Shown here one piece after another: positions 26,672 through 34,059 of a stretch of DNA of 64,000 bases (the first letter of the stretch is position 1; the number at the start of each line of letters is the position of its first letter). Both the position numbers and the translations under genes were made by a program. Location: NCBI GenBank assembly GCA_965224515.1, contig OZ245051.1, positions 310,001 to 374,000 on the forward strand, in the 5' to 3' direction. This DNA is from Sedimenticola_A sp040506425. GTDB lineage: Bacteria > Pseudomonadota > Gammaproteobacteria > Chromatiales > Chromatiaceae. The notes beneath the pieces are model-generated. The model was not told the DNA's origin. It made no database searches and saw nothing but the letters and a program-made list of their open reading frames with translations.

Positions 26672-27079
26672 ATGAGAGTCCTGATATATTTGTTCGATTT
26701 GCCGATAAAATATACTTTGGCTGGACGCTTTATGATATTCGCAGTAAAGATAACCGGTTTTCCAAAAGCCGACGGGGATACTCTGTTTGAAATGGCACCC
26801 CAATGGTGGAATGCAAAAGACCTGATCAAAGATGAACGCTTTCTGGAGTCTCGCCAAAGGGGCTACTACCGTGACTATGCTGCGGAACTTTCTCCCGAGG
26901 AGATGAGAGAACTCCATGTCAGGTACAGGAGCAATGGAGGCGCACTGCATAAGTTATTGTGCTTCAGGTTCAGGAAGTTCTCGCCATCATGCAAGAAAAT
27001 GCACGACGCCCTGTTTAAACGTTCCGATAAATTTTCACACTTTCATATCAGTGTTGTTGAGTTGGAACCGGGCTTGTAA
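26672..27079 (+). CDS. Hypothetical protein
   Basis: The frame is 135 residues. An internal ATG at residue 21 ('MIFAVKITGFPKADG') is an equally good start, giving 115 residues; neither has a clear ribosome-binding site. The C-terminal half is basic and aromatic-rich ('RYRSNGGALHKLLCFRFRKF', read in parts). I recognise no family. It follows the broken response regulator and precedes the tRNA operon on the other strand, so it may belong to the segment that replaced the lost genes. Confidence 0.4.
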   Translation: MRVLIYLFDLPIKYTLAGRFMIFAVKITGFPKADGDTLFEMAPQWWNAKDLIKDERFLESRQRGYYRDYAAELSPEEMRELHVRYRSNGGALHKLLCFRFRKFSPSCKKMHDALFKRSDKFSHFHISVVELEPGL

Positions 27080-27149
27080 CAAACAGATCTAACTTCGGTA
27101 CAAAGAATACCCACTGCAAGCAAAGTCCACCAGATCAACGCCAGCGCAC

Positions 27150-27185
27150 AAAAAAAGGCTTACATCGACACCGACTGTAAGCCTT
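27150..27185 (-). terminator. Rho-independent terminator of the tRNA operon
   Basis: On the minus strand AAGGCTTACA and TGTAAGCCTT form a 10-bp stem with an 11-base-type loop, followed by a T-run. It lies just past tRNA-Lys, the last gene of the tRNA operon. Confidence 0.88.
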
Positions 27186-27193
27186 GATTTAAT

Positions 27194-27269
27194 TGGTGGG
27201 CCATGAAGGATTCGAACCTTCGACCAATGGATTAAGAGTCCACTGCTCTACCAGCTGAGCTAATGGCCC
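27194..27269 (-). tRNA. tRNA-Lys (anticodon CTT)
   Basis: The cloverleaf is complete at 76 nucleotides, from GGGCCATTAGCTCAG to the encoded CCA. The anticodon loop is CTCTTAA, giving CTT. The T arm has GGTTCGAATCC. It is last in the Pro-Arg-His-Lys operon. Confidence 0.96.
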
Positions 27270-27275
27270 AAAAAT

Positions 27276-27352
27276 TGGGGTGAACGATGGGGCTCGAACC
27301 CACGACAACCGGAATCACAATCCGGGGCTCTACCAACTGAGCTACGCTCACC
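27276..27352 (-). tRNA. tRNA-His (anticodon GTG)
   Basis: The gene is 77 nucleotides including the encoded CCA. The anticodon loop is TTGTGAT. The acceptor stem has the extra G-1:C73 pair expected of bacterial tRNA-His (GGTGAGCG with CGTTCACC, one G-T wobble). Confidence 0.95.
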
Positions 27353-27418
27353 ATAAAACTGTACAACTGCCAAATTTGGCACGCCCGGCAGGACTCGAAC
27401 CTGCTACCCTCGGCTTAG

Positions 27419-28079
27419 CTTACCACTTCGTCTTTAGACGCCTTGCCGTAGCAAGTTCGTGGTCTGGACTATCTCTTCACCATCTCAGGTGCCACACGTA
27501 TAGTCTCTACGGAACCCTTCGAAAATCAGCCGCCAAATTCACATTCACCGACTGGTTGTTCTTGGATGTCTCTACCCTCAGGGTAACTGAGCGATTGTGG
27601 TCCTTCGGGTCCAAATAGTAGCACTCATCCGTATCAGGACAGTAGATACAATAGAGGTCAACTTCACTCTTATCGATCTGACGCATGTGAGTACCATTTT
27701 TATCCGCCCAGCTTGAGCGAAAATGGACTGTAATTGCGCCGGTCCTGTCCAAGGACTTGTACTTAACCTGTACCCTTCTGAACTCCTTCTCTCTATACGC
27801 CACCAAATCAAATGGCGCATGCTCGGTCACCGGATTCAATATAACGAATCCTTGCTCGAACAAATCGAGCTGAGCCTTCAAAACACCCAGGTCTCCCTTC
27901 TCTTTGGTGTGATGCATCGCGCTAAGCTATCACCAGACCATCAGATGGGTCAACCGAAGGTTTCCTCGGGATTGCCATCAGCATTACCTGTTAAGGTTTC
28001 CCCGATACAGTGCGGTCCACTTTACGGGTTCTGTTTCCCCGCAAAGGCTCCTAATTGCGTACCTGAAAGTACACACCCA
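27419..28079 (-). other. Group I intron (tRNA type, IC3-like), 661 nt
   Basis: The 5' exon ends in T and the intron ends in G, as group I splicing requires. The exon CTT pairs with an internal guide GAG in 'AATTAGGAGCC' with the T-G wobble at the splice site. The conserved core is visible on the minus strand: 'GGCAATCCCGAGG' (Q), 'GTAGAGACTATACG' (R) and 'AAGAGATAGTCC' (S). A P2-like stem pairs CTTTGCGGG with CCCGTAAAG. The core elements and insertion point match the known cyanobacterial tRNA-Leu(UAA) intron type. About 410 nt are taken up by an endonuclease gene. Confidence 0.9.
27507..27917 (-). CDS. PD-(D/E)XK homing endonuclease inside the intron
   Basis: This 136-residue protein has 'FDLVAYREKEFRRVQVKYKS', which fits the PD-(D/E)XK nuclease pattern: Asp in 'FDLV' and 'QVK' about ten residues later. 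The order and short length match I-Ssp6803I, the endonuclease of a cyanobacterial tRNA-fMet group I intron, and related small restriction-like nucleases. It should cut intronless tRNA-Arg alleles and so spread the intron. The C-terminal codons and stop overlap the R element of the ribozyme core, so RNA structure constrains the protein end. The start ATG has no strong ribosome-binding site, which is common for intron genes. Confidence 0.78.
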   Translation of the reverse strand: MHHTKEKGDLGVLKAQLDLFEQGFVILNPVTEHAPFDLVAYREKEFRRVQVKYKSLDRTGAITVHFRSSWADKNGTHMRQIDKSEVDLYCIYCPDTDECYYLDPKDHNRSVTLRVETSKNNQSVNVNLAADFRRVP

Positions 28080-28127
28080 AAGGCCGATGCTCTATCCAAA
28101 TGAGCTACGGGCGCAGAGCTAAAAAAT

Positions 28128-28204
28128 TGGTCGGGGTAGAGAGATTCGAACTCCCGACATCCTGCTCCCAAAGCAGGCGCGCTACCAGACTGCGCTATAC
28201 CCCG
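28128..28204 (-). tRNA. tRNA-Pro (anticodon TGG)
   Basis: The gene is 77 nucleotides with encoded CCA, from CGGGGTATAGCGCAG. The anticodon loop TTTGGGA gives TGG. It is the first gene of the tRNA operon, 13 bases before the tRNA-Arg 5' exon. Confidence 0.96.
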
Positions 28205-28241
28205 ATACAACGGGCCTCGCCCTTAAGAGCGAGGAGGCGGA

Positions 28242-28270
28242 ATAATACGCAGACAATGGCCCTTAGTCAA
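28242..28270 (-). promoter_or_regulatory. Sigma-70 promoter of the tRNA operon
   Basis: On the minus strand TTGACT and TATTAT are separated by exactly 17 bases. A GC-rich stretch (CCGCC) follows the -10, as in stringently controlled stable-RNA promoters. A leader hairpin (CCTCGC...GCGAGG) lies between it and tRNA-Pro. Confidence 0.88.
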
Positions 28271-28368
28271 TGAAAAATTACCCGTTTTTAGCCATATCAG
28301 GCTGTGATAAATCGGGCAGTTCGGGTTATTATTCGCCCTTTCCTTCAACCTGCAGTGGAATCATCTGA

Positions 28369-29229
28369 ATGACCGCACAGATCCTCGACGGCAAAGCCAT
28401 CGCATCCGATATCAGACAAGACATAAAGGCCGAGGTCAGCAAGATGACCTCCGGGGGGCAGCGCCCACCGGGTCTGGTGGTGGTTCTGGTCGGTGAAGAC
28501 CCCGCATCCCAGGTCTACGTGCGCAACAAGCAGCGTTCCTGCGAGGAAGTTGGATTCCTGTCAGAACTGAAGCGGCTTCCCGTTGAAACCAGCCAGGATG
28601 AGCTCCTGGGCCTGATTGACGAGCTAAATCAGCGTGATGAGATTGATGGCATCCTGGTGCAACTGCCACTGCCAGAGCAGATCGACGAGGAAGAGGTTAT
28701 TGAGCGCATTCTGCCGACCAAGGACGTTGACGGCTTCCATCCCTATAACTTCGGCCGTATGGCCCTGCGTATGCCCACCCTGCGCCCCTGCACACCAAAG
28801 GGTGTGATGACCATGCTGGAGCGCACCGGCCAGAAGCTGGAAGGCCTGGACGCCATCATAATTGGCCAGTCCAATATCGTGGGTCGCCCTGCAGCACTTG
28901 AGCTACTGGCCGCACGCTGCACCATCACTGTATGCCACAGCCGCACCAAGGACCTTGCCGAAAAAGTACGCAATGCTGATGTTGTTGTGGCCGGCGTGGG
29001 ACGCCCGAACTTTGTTCAGGGCGACTGGATCAAGCCTGGCGCCCTGGTAATCGATGTCGGCATCAACCGCCTTGAAGACGGCACCCTGTGCGGCGACGTG
29101 GACTTTGAGGCTGCCAAGGAGAATGCAGCCTGGATCACTCCCGTACCAGGCGGCGTCGGCCCCATGACCATCGCCACCCTGCTTGAGAACACCCTGCAGG
29201 CCCGTCAGCTTCACGAAGAAGCCGAGTAA
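28369..29229 (+). CDS. folD: FolD, methylene-THF dehydrogenase/cyclohydrolase
   Basis: This 286-residue bifunctional enzyme interconverts 5,10-methylene-, methenyl- and 10-formyl-tetrahydrofolate with NADP, supplying one-carbon units for purines and formyl-Met. Family motifs are present: 'DPASQVYVRNKQRSCEEVG' with catalytic Lys, 'GILVQLPLP', 'PTKDVDGFHPYNFG', 'IIGQSNIVGRPAALEL' and 'PGGVGPMTIATLLENT'. The length is normal. It is divergent from the tRNA operon and followed 20 bases later by a GNAT gene. Confidence 0.96.
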   Translation: MTAQILDGKAIASDIRQDIKAEVSKMTSGGQRPPGLVVVLVGEDPASQVYVRNKQRSCEEVGFLSELKRLPVETSQDELLGLIDELNQRDEIDGILVQLPLPEQIDEEEVIERILPTKDVDGFHPYNFGRMALRMPTLRPCTPKGVMTMLERTGQKLEGLDAIIIGQSNIVGRPAALELLAARCTITVCHSRTKDLAEKVRNADVVVAGVGRPNFVQGDWIKPGALVIDVGINRLEDGTLCGDVDFEAAKENAAWITPVPGGVGPMTIATLLENTLQARQLHEEAE

Positions 29230-29249
29230 TATCTGATGGAGCGGTGGAG

Positions 29250-29759
29250 ATGAGTACAAGCCCCACCGCTCCTTCGACGCAGGTTCAATACATCCAGGCA
29301 CAACTGGATGATCAGGCTCACACAGAGGCGATTCTTGAGCTTCTCAACGCCTATGCCGAGGAGCCCATTGGTTCCGGGGCTCCCCTTCCGCCTAACGTCC
29401 GCGACAACCTGATCCCGGGATTGACCAGTCACCCCGGCACACTTGTCATACTGGCGCACAGAGATAATGAATTTATCGGTATCGCCAGCTGCTTTACAGG
29501 TTTCTCCACCTTCAAGGCAAAACCCCTGATCAATATCCATGACATCTATGTCCGTCCTGGGCATCGCGGCCGAGGTGTTGCCAGCGGCCTGATCAATGCC
29601 GTTGAACAGGTCGCCAGGGAGATGGATTGCTGCAAGGTCACGCTGGAGGTGAGACAGGACAACCCTGTTGCCGAGAGACTCTATCGCCGGCTCGGTTTTG
29701 GTGGGGCTTCTACACTGGTTTCAGAGGTTCAGTATTATTTTCTTGAGAAACGGATTTAA
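29250..29759 (+). CDS. GNAT family N-acetyltransferase
   Basis: The product is 169 residues from an ATG with an upstream GGTGGAG; a GTG two codons earlier is possible. The GNAT core is clear: 'PLINIHDIYVRPGHRGRGVASGLINAVEQVA' (read in parts) includes the acetyl-CoA loop 'RGRGVA', and 'NPVAERLYRRLGF' follows. The substrate is unknown. Its close spacing after folD suggests co-transcription, but a functional link is not evident. Confidence 0.82.
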   Translation: MSTSPTAPSTQVQYIQAQLDDQAHTEAILELLNAYAEEPIGSGAPLPPNVRDNLIPGLTSHPGTLVILAHRDNEFIGIASCFTGFSTFKAKPLINIHDIYVRPGHRGRGVASGLINAVEQVAREMDCCKVTLEVRQDNPVAERLYRRLGFGGASTLVSEVQYYFLEKRI

Positions 29760-29871
29760 AAGTACTTGGTTGGGAACCAGTTGGTCGAAAGGTTGTTTGT
29801 AGAGTGGGGGTATGATTTCGTGGCCCTATCAATGAGTGGTAATCCATCGCGCCTGATACCCCCCCAACGAA

Positions 29872-29917
29872 GTAGGTCGGCCTTCAGGCCGACATGTCGG
29901 GCTGAAGCCCGACCTAC
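29872..29917 (+). repeat. REP-like hairpin in the 29760-30093 intergenic region
   Basis: GTAGGTCGGCCTTCAGGCCG is followed at once by ACATGTCGGGCTGAAGCCCG and ACCTAC. Two inner hairpins (CGGCCT/AGGCCG and CGGGCT/AGCCCG) lie within complementary GTAGGTCGG/CCGACCTAC ends. A related copy lies at 46382-46441, and the GACCTACAG end also closes the array at 6294-6640. The rest of this intergenic stretch shows no gene. Confidence 0.8.
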
Positions 29918-30043
29918 AGGGGTTAGATAGGCTGGGGGACTTAGCTTCAACACCCAGCCAGGACAGAACCAAATTTTCACCAGGACTTTTGCAGAAGAGA
30001 CTATAGATCACCTGGCTCCCAACCAGGCAATCCTAAACAACCA

Positions 30044-30069
30044 TAAAAAAGGGCGCCATATAGGCGCCC
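30044..30069 (-). terminator. Rho-independent terminator of soxB
   Basis: On the minus strand GGGCGCC and GGCGCCC pair around a 4-base loop, followed by six T. It lies 25 bases after the soxB stop codon. Confidence 0.9.
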
Positions 30070-30093
30070 AACTCAGTCAGGATGGAAAAGTTC

Positions 30094-31872
30094 TCATCCA
30101 AGGGTGTACTCGGCAATACCGGGATTGTCCTTGACACCAACCAGCTTAGGAGTATTCAGTTTCTCTATCTTTACAGTCTTCTTGTCCCGCAGGTAATCAC
30201 CTACCACTTCCCAGATCGGGCGCCCAGGCGACTTGGAACCAACGGTTGCCCAACCAGCCACGGTGTATTTCTTGTCCGCTTCGATAACGGTGCCATCATC
30301 CAGCGTCATGTTGTTGATACGTTTGCCAAACGATTCGTTGGGGCTGCAGACATAGTCGAGTCCGCCCACACGCACCATATCCCCACCCTGCTGATAGTAA
30401 GGATCGCTGTTGAAAAGGTTGTCACAGACATCCTCAAGGATAGCCTTGATGTCCGCTCCGCTCATTTCGCGGCGATAGGTCTCGGGATAGGTGATACAGG
30501 TCTGGTCCATCACGTTATCCATTGTAATGGTCTGCCCCGGCAGTACCGAGGTACCCCAGCGGAAACCCGGAGAGAGTGAAACCTGTGCATCTTCGACCTT
30601 GCGCAAAGCATCGCAGATCACCTGGTCAAATGTGCCGTTGAAGTTACCACGGCGATAGAGAGTCTCCTCGGCAACTGCGAGTTTCTCCTCCAGTTGATCC
30701 TTGTAGGGAGCACGCACGCCATCAATGTAGGCCTGCATCTCCTGGTCTGCGGGCAACAGGTTGGAGAATACCGGTACCAGGCGGTAGCGGAAATCCTGAA
30801 CCTTGCCGTTGCGAATATCCATGTCCATCACACCGAGGAACTTGCCGTTTGATCCTGCATTGGTAACCAGGGTTTTTCCACCCTTGTTCTTAACAATGGT
30901 CGGGGCCGGCATGCCGTCGTGGGTATGGCCACCAAAAATTGCGTCGATACCGCTGACCCGTGAGGCCATCTTAAGATCCACATCCATGCCGTTATGGGAG
31001 ATGACCACCACAGCATCAGGCTTTTCGTTCTCACGTACCGCATCCACAATGTCCTGCATGCGCTCATCCTGGATACCAAAGGTCCAGTCAGGCATAAAGC
31101 GCTGGGGGTTCGCGATAGGCGTGTAAGGAAATGCCTGGCCAATTACGGCGATCCTCGCACCACCCACGTTTTTGATGGTGTAAGGCTTGAAGGCAAGACC
31201 TTCATCCTCATCAAACCCTTCGAAATCAGCAAACTTGTAGTCGAACAGTGCATCCTCGGTAATACCGACGTTCTGCGCCACGAAATCACCATTGAACTCA
31301 CCGACGTTCTCAATGACCTCTTTATCGAGATAAGTGAATTCCCAGTGACCGGTCATTACGTCAACACCCAGGCGGTTGCAGGCACCGACCATGTCCTTGC
31401 CGCGGGTCCAGTATGCGGTTCCCGAACCCTGCCAGGTATCACCACCATCCAGCAGCAGACTGTTACCGTCACCACGTTCAGCGCGCAGACGCTTGACCAG
31501 GGTTTTGAGGTGGGCAAAACCACCGACCCGCCCGAACTGCTGAGAAGCCTGGTCGAAATTCAGATAACTGAATGCGTGAGCCTCAATACCACCAGGCTCA
31601 ACATTGAAGTGCTTCAGAAGATTATTACCCACCAGGTGGGGTGCTTTGCCCAGGGCGCCACCAACACCAAGATTGACATTAGGCTCACGGAAATAGACGG
31701 GATTGAGCTGCGCATGGCAGTCCGTCATATGCATGAGACAGACATTTCCGAATTTGGGTATCTCGTACAGATCTGACGGTTTGCGTGCCGCAGAAAAAAC
31801 CGAACCCGGCAGCATACCCGCAGCGCCTGCAAGGCCCACCAACCGCAAAAATTCTCTTCTTGATATGGTCAT
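30094..31872 (-). CDS. soxB: SoxB, thiosulfohydrolase
   Basis: The product is 592 residues from the ATG preceded by GGGAGGAAA; an upstream in-frame start is not supported. The Tat signal 'SRREFLRLVG' fits export of a folded dimanganese enzyme. It belongs to the 5'-nucleotidase/metallophosphatase family with 'TDCHAQLNP', 'GGDTWQGSG', 'SHNGMDVD' and 'GGHTHD' as metal ligands. SoxB hydrolyses the terminal sulfonate from SoxYZ-bound sulfur to release sulfate. It is the last gene of the sox set but is separated from soxZ by a terminator-like hairpin, so its level may be set separately. Confidence 0.96.
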   Translation of the reverse strand: MTISRREFLRLVGLAGAAGMLPGSVFSAARKPSDLYEIPKFGNVCLMHMTDCHAQLNPVYFREPNVNLGVGGALGKAPHLVGNNLLKHFNVEPGGIEAHAFSYLNFDQASQQFGRVGGFAHLKTLVKRLRAERGDGNSLLLDGGDTWQGSGTAYWTRGKDMVGACNRLGVDVMTGHWEFTYLDKEVIENVGEFNGDFVAQNVGITEDALFDYKFADFEGFDEDEGLAFKPYTIKNVGGARIAVIGQAFPYTPIANPQRFMPDWTFGIQDERMQDIVDAVRENEKPDAVVVISHNGMDVDLKMASRVSGIDAIFGGHTHDGMPAPTIVKNKGGKTLVTNAGSNGKFLGVMDMDIRNGKVQDFRYRLVPVFSNLLPADQEMQAYIDGVRAPYKDQLEEKLAVAEETLYRRGNFNGTFDQVICDALRKVEDAQVSLSPGFRWGTSVLPGQTITMDNVMDQTCITYPETYRREMSGADIKAILEDVCDNLFNSDPYYQQGGDMVRVGGLDYVCSPNESFGKRINNMTLDDGTVIEADKKYTVAGWATVGSKSPGRPIWEVVGDYLRDKKTVKIEKLNTPKLVGVKDNPGIAEYTLG

Positions 31873-31930
31873 TGTGTTTCCTCCCGACAGGCGTTCACAC
31901 CAACCCATTGGGTTCTTTTACTGGTAACAG

Positions 31931-31973
31931 GAAAAAAAAGAGCCGATGCGGACACAGATCATCCGCACCGGCC
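31931..31973 (-). terminator. Terminator-like hairpin between soxZ and soxB
   Basis: On the minus strand GCCGGTGCGGA pairs with TCCGCATCGGC (one G-T pair) and is followed by a run of eight T. It should end much of the soxXAKLYZ transcription before soxB; partial read-through or a separate soxB promoter is implied. Confidence 0.82.
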
Positions 31974-31987
31974 AGGGGGGTTTACCA

Positions 31988-32305
31988 TTAACCGATTTTT
32001 GCTTCGGTAGAATCTGAGTTGCCCTGGTTGTCCACCCAGCTCAACTTCATCATGTCGCCCTTCTTGGCGCCACTGAACTTGAATGAGACGTAAGGGTTTT
32101 TGGAGACACCACCGCTGAGCAGTCCGCTCATCACGGTCTTGCCACCAGCCTCACAGGTCACTTCCTGGATAAAATGGGCAGGAATCTTCTTGCCGGTCTT
32201 CTTGTCTTTCCGGCCGCCAGTCTCCATTGGATGGGTCATCAGGGACTTGACGGTAACCACGCCACCTTTCTCCTTGGCGCGGATCTTGATGCTTTTCTTA
32301 GCCAT
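31988..32305 (-). CDS. soxZ: SoxZ, carrier-complex subunit
   Basis: This 105-residue immunoglobulin-like protein has 'KSLMTHPMETGGRKD' and 'IPAHFIQEV', typical of SoxZ. It has no signal peptide and is exported with SoxY by the Tat route as a heterodimer. SoxZ shapes the pocket in which the SoxY arm presents its sulfur cargo to SoxXA and SoxB. The ribosome-binding site is GAGGAAAA. The 188-base gap to soxY contains two hairpins. Confidence 0.95.
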   Translation of the reverse strand: MAKKSIKIRAKEKGGVVTVKSLMTHPMETGGRKDKKTGKKIPAHFIQEVTCEAGGKTVMSGLLSGGVSKNPYVSFKFSGAKKGDMMKLSWVDNQGNSDSTEAKIG

Positions 32306-32431
32306 GTTCGTTTTCCTCGAAAATTCTTTAACTTGGTGAATATCAGATTGGGTACGGGTTCAGCTTCAGCGACCAGCTCAAATACACTTAATCAGAGCAT
32401 TCGCTGTATACATCCCTGTAGGGCTGATCCG

Positions 32432-32486
32432 GCCCGGCATCCGTGCCGGGCGTTCGCCAATTTATTTGGTCCGCCGGACCAAATAA
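32432..32486 (-). other. Two strong hairpins between soxY and soxZ
   Basis: One is an 8-bp stem, GCCCGGCA/TGCCGGGC, at 32432-32451. The other is a perfect 11-bp stem, TTATTTGGTCC/GGACCAAATAA, with a 3-base loop at 32462-32486. Neither is followed by a T-run on the minus strand, so they more likely protect or process the mRNA than end it. Confidence 0.72.
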
Positions 32487-32493
32487 GCCTGGC

Positions 32494-32964
32494 TCACCCC
32501 CCGCATCCACCAATAGTGACTTTCACCTCTTTACGGTTACTCATCAGTTTGCCGCCAGCCTTAACAACCGCCACAACATCACCGGTCTTACCCATCTTGA
32601 TGCGGGTGGAGACAAAGCCCTGTGCGCCCTCTCCAAGATTGAAGCTCGCAACAAGGGGAACCGGGTTGTTGGCGGCCATGATGGTGATGGACTCGATACC
32701 GGTCATGGCGGTGGAGACGGTAATAGGCACTACCGCACCGTTCTCTGCAATGTCAGGCGCCTTGATCTTGATATCGCCGCTGTTTGCAGTGTCACTGGAG
32801 CCCAGCAGGCCTTTCAGGGCCTCATCAGCGGTCTTGGCCTCGAAAGCGGCCTCCGGCCATGCAGCCAGCACCATTTTAGGAGTTAGCAAGCCGGCACCCA
32901 CAGCCACGCCCATGGCGCCGGCAGCAAGTGAACCTTTCAGAAATACTCTACGTTTCATACTCAT
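32494..32964 (-). CDS. soxY: SoxY, sulfur-carrier protein
   Basis: This 156-residue protein has a twin-arginine signal ('KRRVFLKGSLAAGAMGVAVG') and the hallmark C-terminal arm 'GGCGG', whose cysteine carries thiosulfate intermediates. A second ATG two codons in is an alternative start. SoxYZ shuttles sulfur between SoxXA, SoxB and, where present, SoxCD. No soxCD is in the window, which fits an organism that makes sulfur globules. It lies 21 bases after the rhodanese gene. Confidence 0.95.
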   Translation of the reverse strand: MSMKRRVFLKGSLAAGAMGVAVGAGLLTPKMVLAAWPEAAFEAKTADEALKGLLGSSDTANSGDIKIKAPDIAENGAVVPITVSTAMTGIESITIMAANNPVPLVASFNLGEGAQGFVSTRIKMGKTGDVVAVVKAGGKLMSNRKEVKVTIGGCGG

Positions 32965-32985
32965 GAAATTCTTCTCCTCGTCTGA

Positions 32986-33654
32986 TCAGGGTTTGACGGT
33001 GGTCAGACCAACGCTTACCCAGGACTGTACACCACCGCGATACCACTTCAGCTTGTATGCGGGGTAGCCCATTTTGACCAGGGTCTTGATATTGATTGAT
33101 GACTGGGGACACCAGATGCCGTTGCAGAACATAACCAGGCTCTTGGCATTGCGAAAGTCCCAGTGACCGTTATCCAACTTGGCGCCAAACTGGTTGACCA
33201 GGATATCGTGCAGTCCCTCAGCCTCAGCCTCTACCTCAAAGGTACCGGCCACGTCGACATTGATCTTGTTCCAGGGAATGTTCACAGCACCGGGAATGGT
33301 GCCGCGGTTGACCCAGGCGGATTCGCGGGAGTCAACGACCATAACAGTGCGGTCACCGCCACTGATGCGCTTGAGATAACCCAGCACTTCCAGTTCACCT
33401 ACAGTATCTACGCCAGACGCTACGGTCATTGGCTGAATACAGAAGGGAGGGCAGCTGCGCGATACCTTGGCATAGGCCTTTGGTATGGTTGCATCCTTGT
33501 CGCCGGTGCGCTCAATAGTCACAGGCTTGCCTTCGTGCAGCACATCAACCGATTTCAAAGACGGTGTGATATTGACACCCCCGGCAAAAGCACTTGCAGA
33601 AGCCGCAAGCCCACCCACCAGAGCAAAAGTAGATAACATTTTGCTGATTTTCAT
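32986..33654 (-). CDS. Periplasmic rhodanese-like protein of the sox operon (SoxL-like)
   Basis: The product is 222 residues from the second ATG, which is correctly spaced from GGAGG; the first ATG abuts it. It has a signal peptide (about 1-25) and a rhodanese domain with 'VVDSRESAWVNRGTIPGAVNIPW' (read in parts) and an active-site loop 'FCNGIWCPQS'. A rhodanese (SoxL) follows soxBXAK in Allochromatium vinosum, and this protein's position after soxK suggests the same role: taking sulfur from SoxYZ. I have not confirmed orthology to SoxL. The loop has two cysteines; the first is the likely catalytic one. Confidence 0.78.
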   Translation of the reverse strand: MKISKMLSTFALVGGLAASASAFAGGVNITPSLKSVDVLHEGKPVTIERTGDKDATIPKAYAKVSRSCPPFCIQPMTVASGVDTVGELEVLGYLKRISGGDRTVMVVDSRESAWVNRGTIPGAVNIPWNKINVDVAGTFEVEAEAEGLHDILVNQFGAKLDNGHWDFRNAKSLVMFCNGIWCPQSSINIKTLVKMGYPAYKLKWYRGGVQSWVSVGLTTVKP

Positions 33655-33682
33655 TCTATACATCCTCCAAGTGGGGGCATTA

Positions 33683-34027
33683 TTAATATTTCAGGTACGC
33701 GGGCATTTTCAGCTCTGTCTGGGCCACCGCCTGGGCATAGCCCAGCTCGCCTTCAGCCCTCGCCTTCCTGGCAAGCTTCATGGCCTTGTCATAGTCACCT
33801 GACTCGAGGGCTTTTTTAGCCTGCTTGATGAATTTACCGGTATCACGCCATTCACCTTCGACAGAAGCGGCCTTCTTCCTGGCCGCATCTGCAGCGGCAA
33901 TCACTTTTGATATTTCCGCAGCTTTAGGGTCTGCTGCCTTGGCTTTATCGGCTGCCAGTACACTACCTGCAGTCATACACAGGGCACCGGCAAGTACAAG
34001 CATGCCCAAGCTTTTATATTTACGCAT
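33683..34027 (-). CDS. soxK: SoxK-like SoxXA-binding protein
   Basis: The product is 114 residues from the ATG seven bases after GGAG; an ATG two codons upstream is too close to the site. A signal peptide ending 'SVLAA' is followed by a small Lys/Ala-rich helical protein ('KFIKQAKKALESGDYDKAMK'). In several sulfur oxidisers a protein like this binds SoxX and SoxA and is needed for full thiosulfate:SoxYZ conjugation activity. It lies directly after soxA. Confidence 0.83.
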   Translation of the reverse strand: MRKYKSLGMLVLAGALCMTAGSVLAADKAKAADPKAAEISKVIAAADAARKKAASVEGEWRDTGKFIKQAKKALESGDYDKAMKLARKARAEGELGYAQAVAQTELKMPAYLKY

Positions 34028-34059
34028 AATCATTCTCCAAAATCATCTTGAGCCGACGC

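Larger units (their letters stand above)
27377..28114 (-). tRNA. tRNA-Arg (anticodon TCT) split by a group I intron
   Basis: The 5' exon (28080-28114, 35 nt) is GCGCCCGTAGCTCATTTGG... ending CGGCCTT. The 3' exon (27377-27418, 42 nt) begins CTAAGCCGAGGG and ends with encoded CCA. Joined, they give a 77-nt tRNA with anticodon stem TCGGC/GCCGA and loop CTTCTAA, so the anticodon is TCT (reads AGA). The intron sits between anticodon positions 34 and 35. The acceptor stem ends in a G-T pair (G1:T72). It lies between tRNA-Pro and tRNA-His in the same operon. Unless another copy exists, splicing is needed to read AGA codons. Confidence 0.92.

Noticed and set aside
30994..31776. A 260-codon plus-strand frame inside soxB
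   Set aside because: It is a shadow of the conserved SoxB coding sequence on the other strand.
32174..33067. A 297-codon plus-strand frame opposite soxY/soxZ
   Set aside because: It is antisense to recognised sox genes, has no ribosome-binding site and shows no protein family features.
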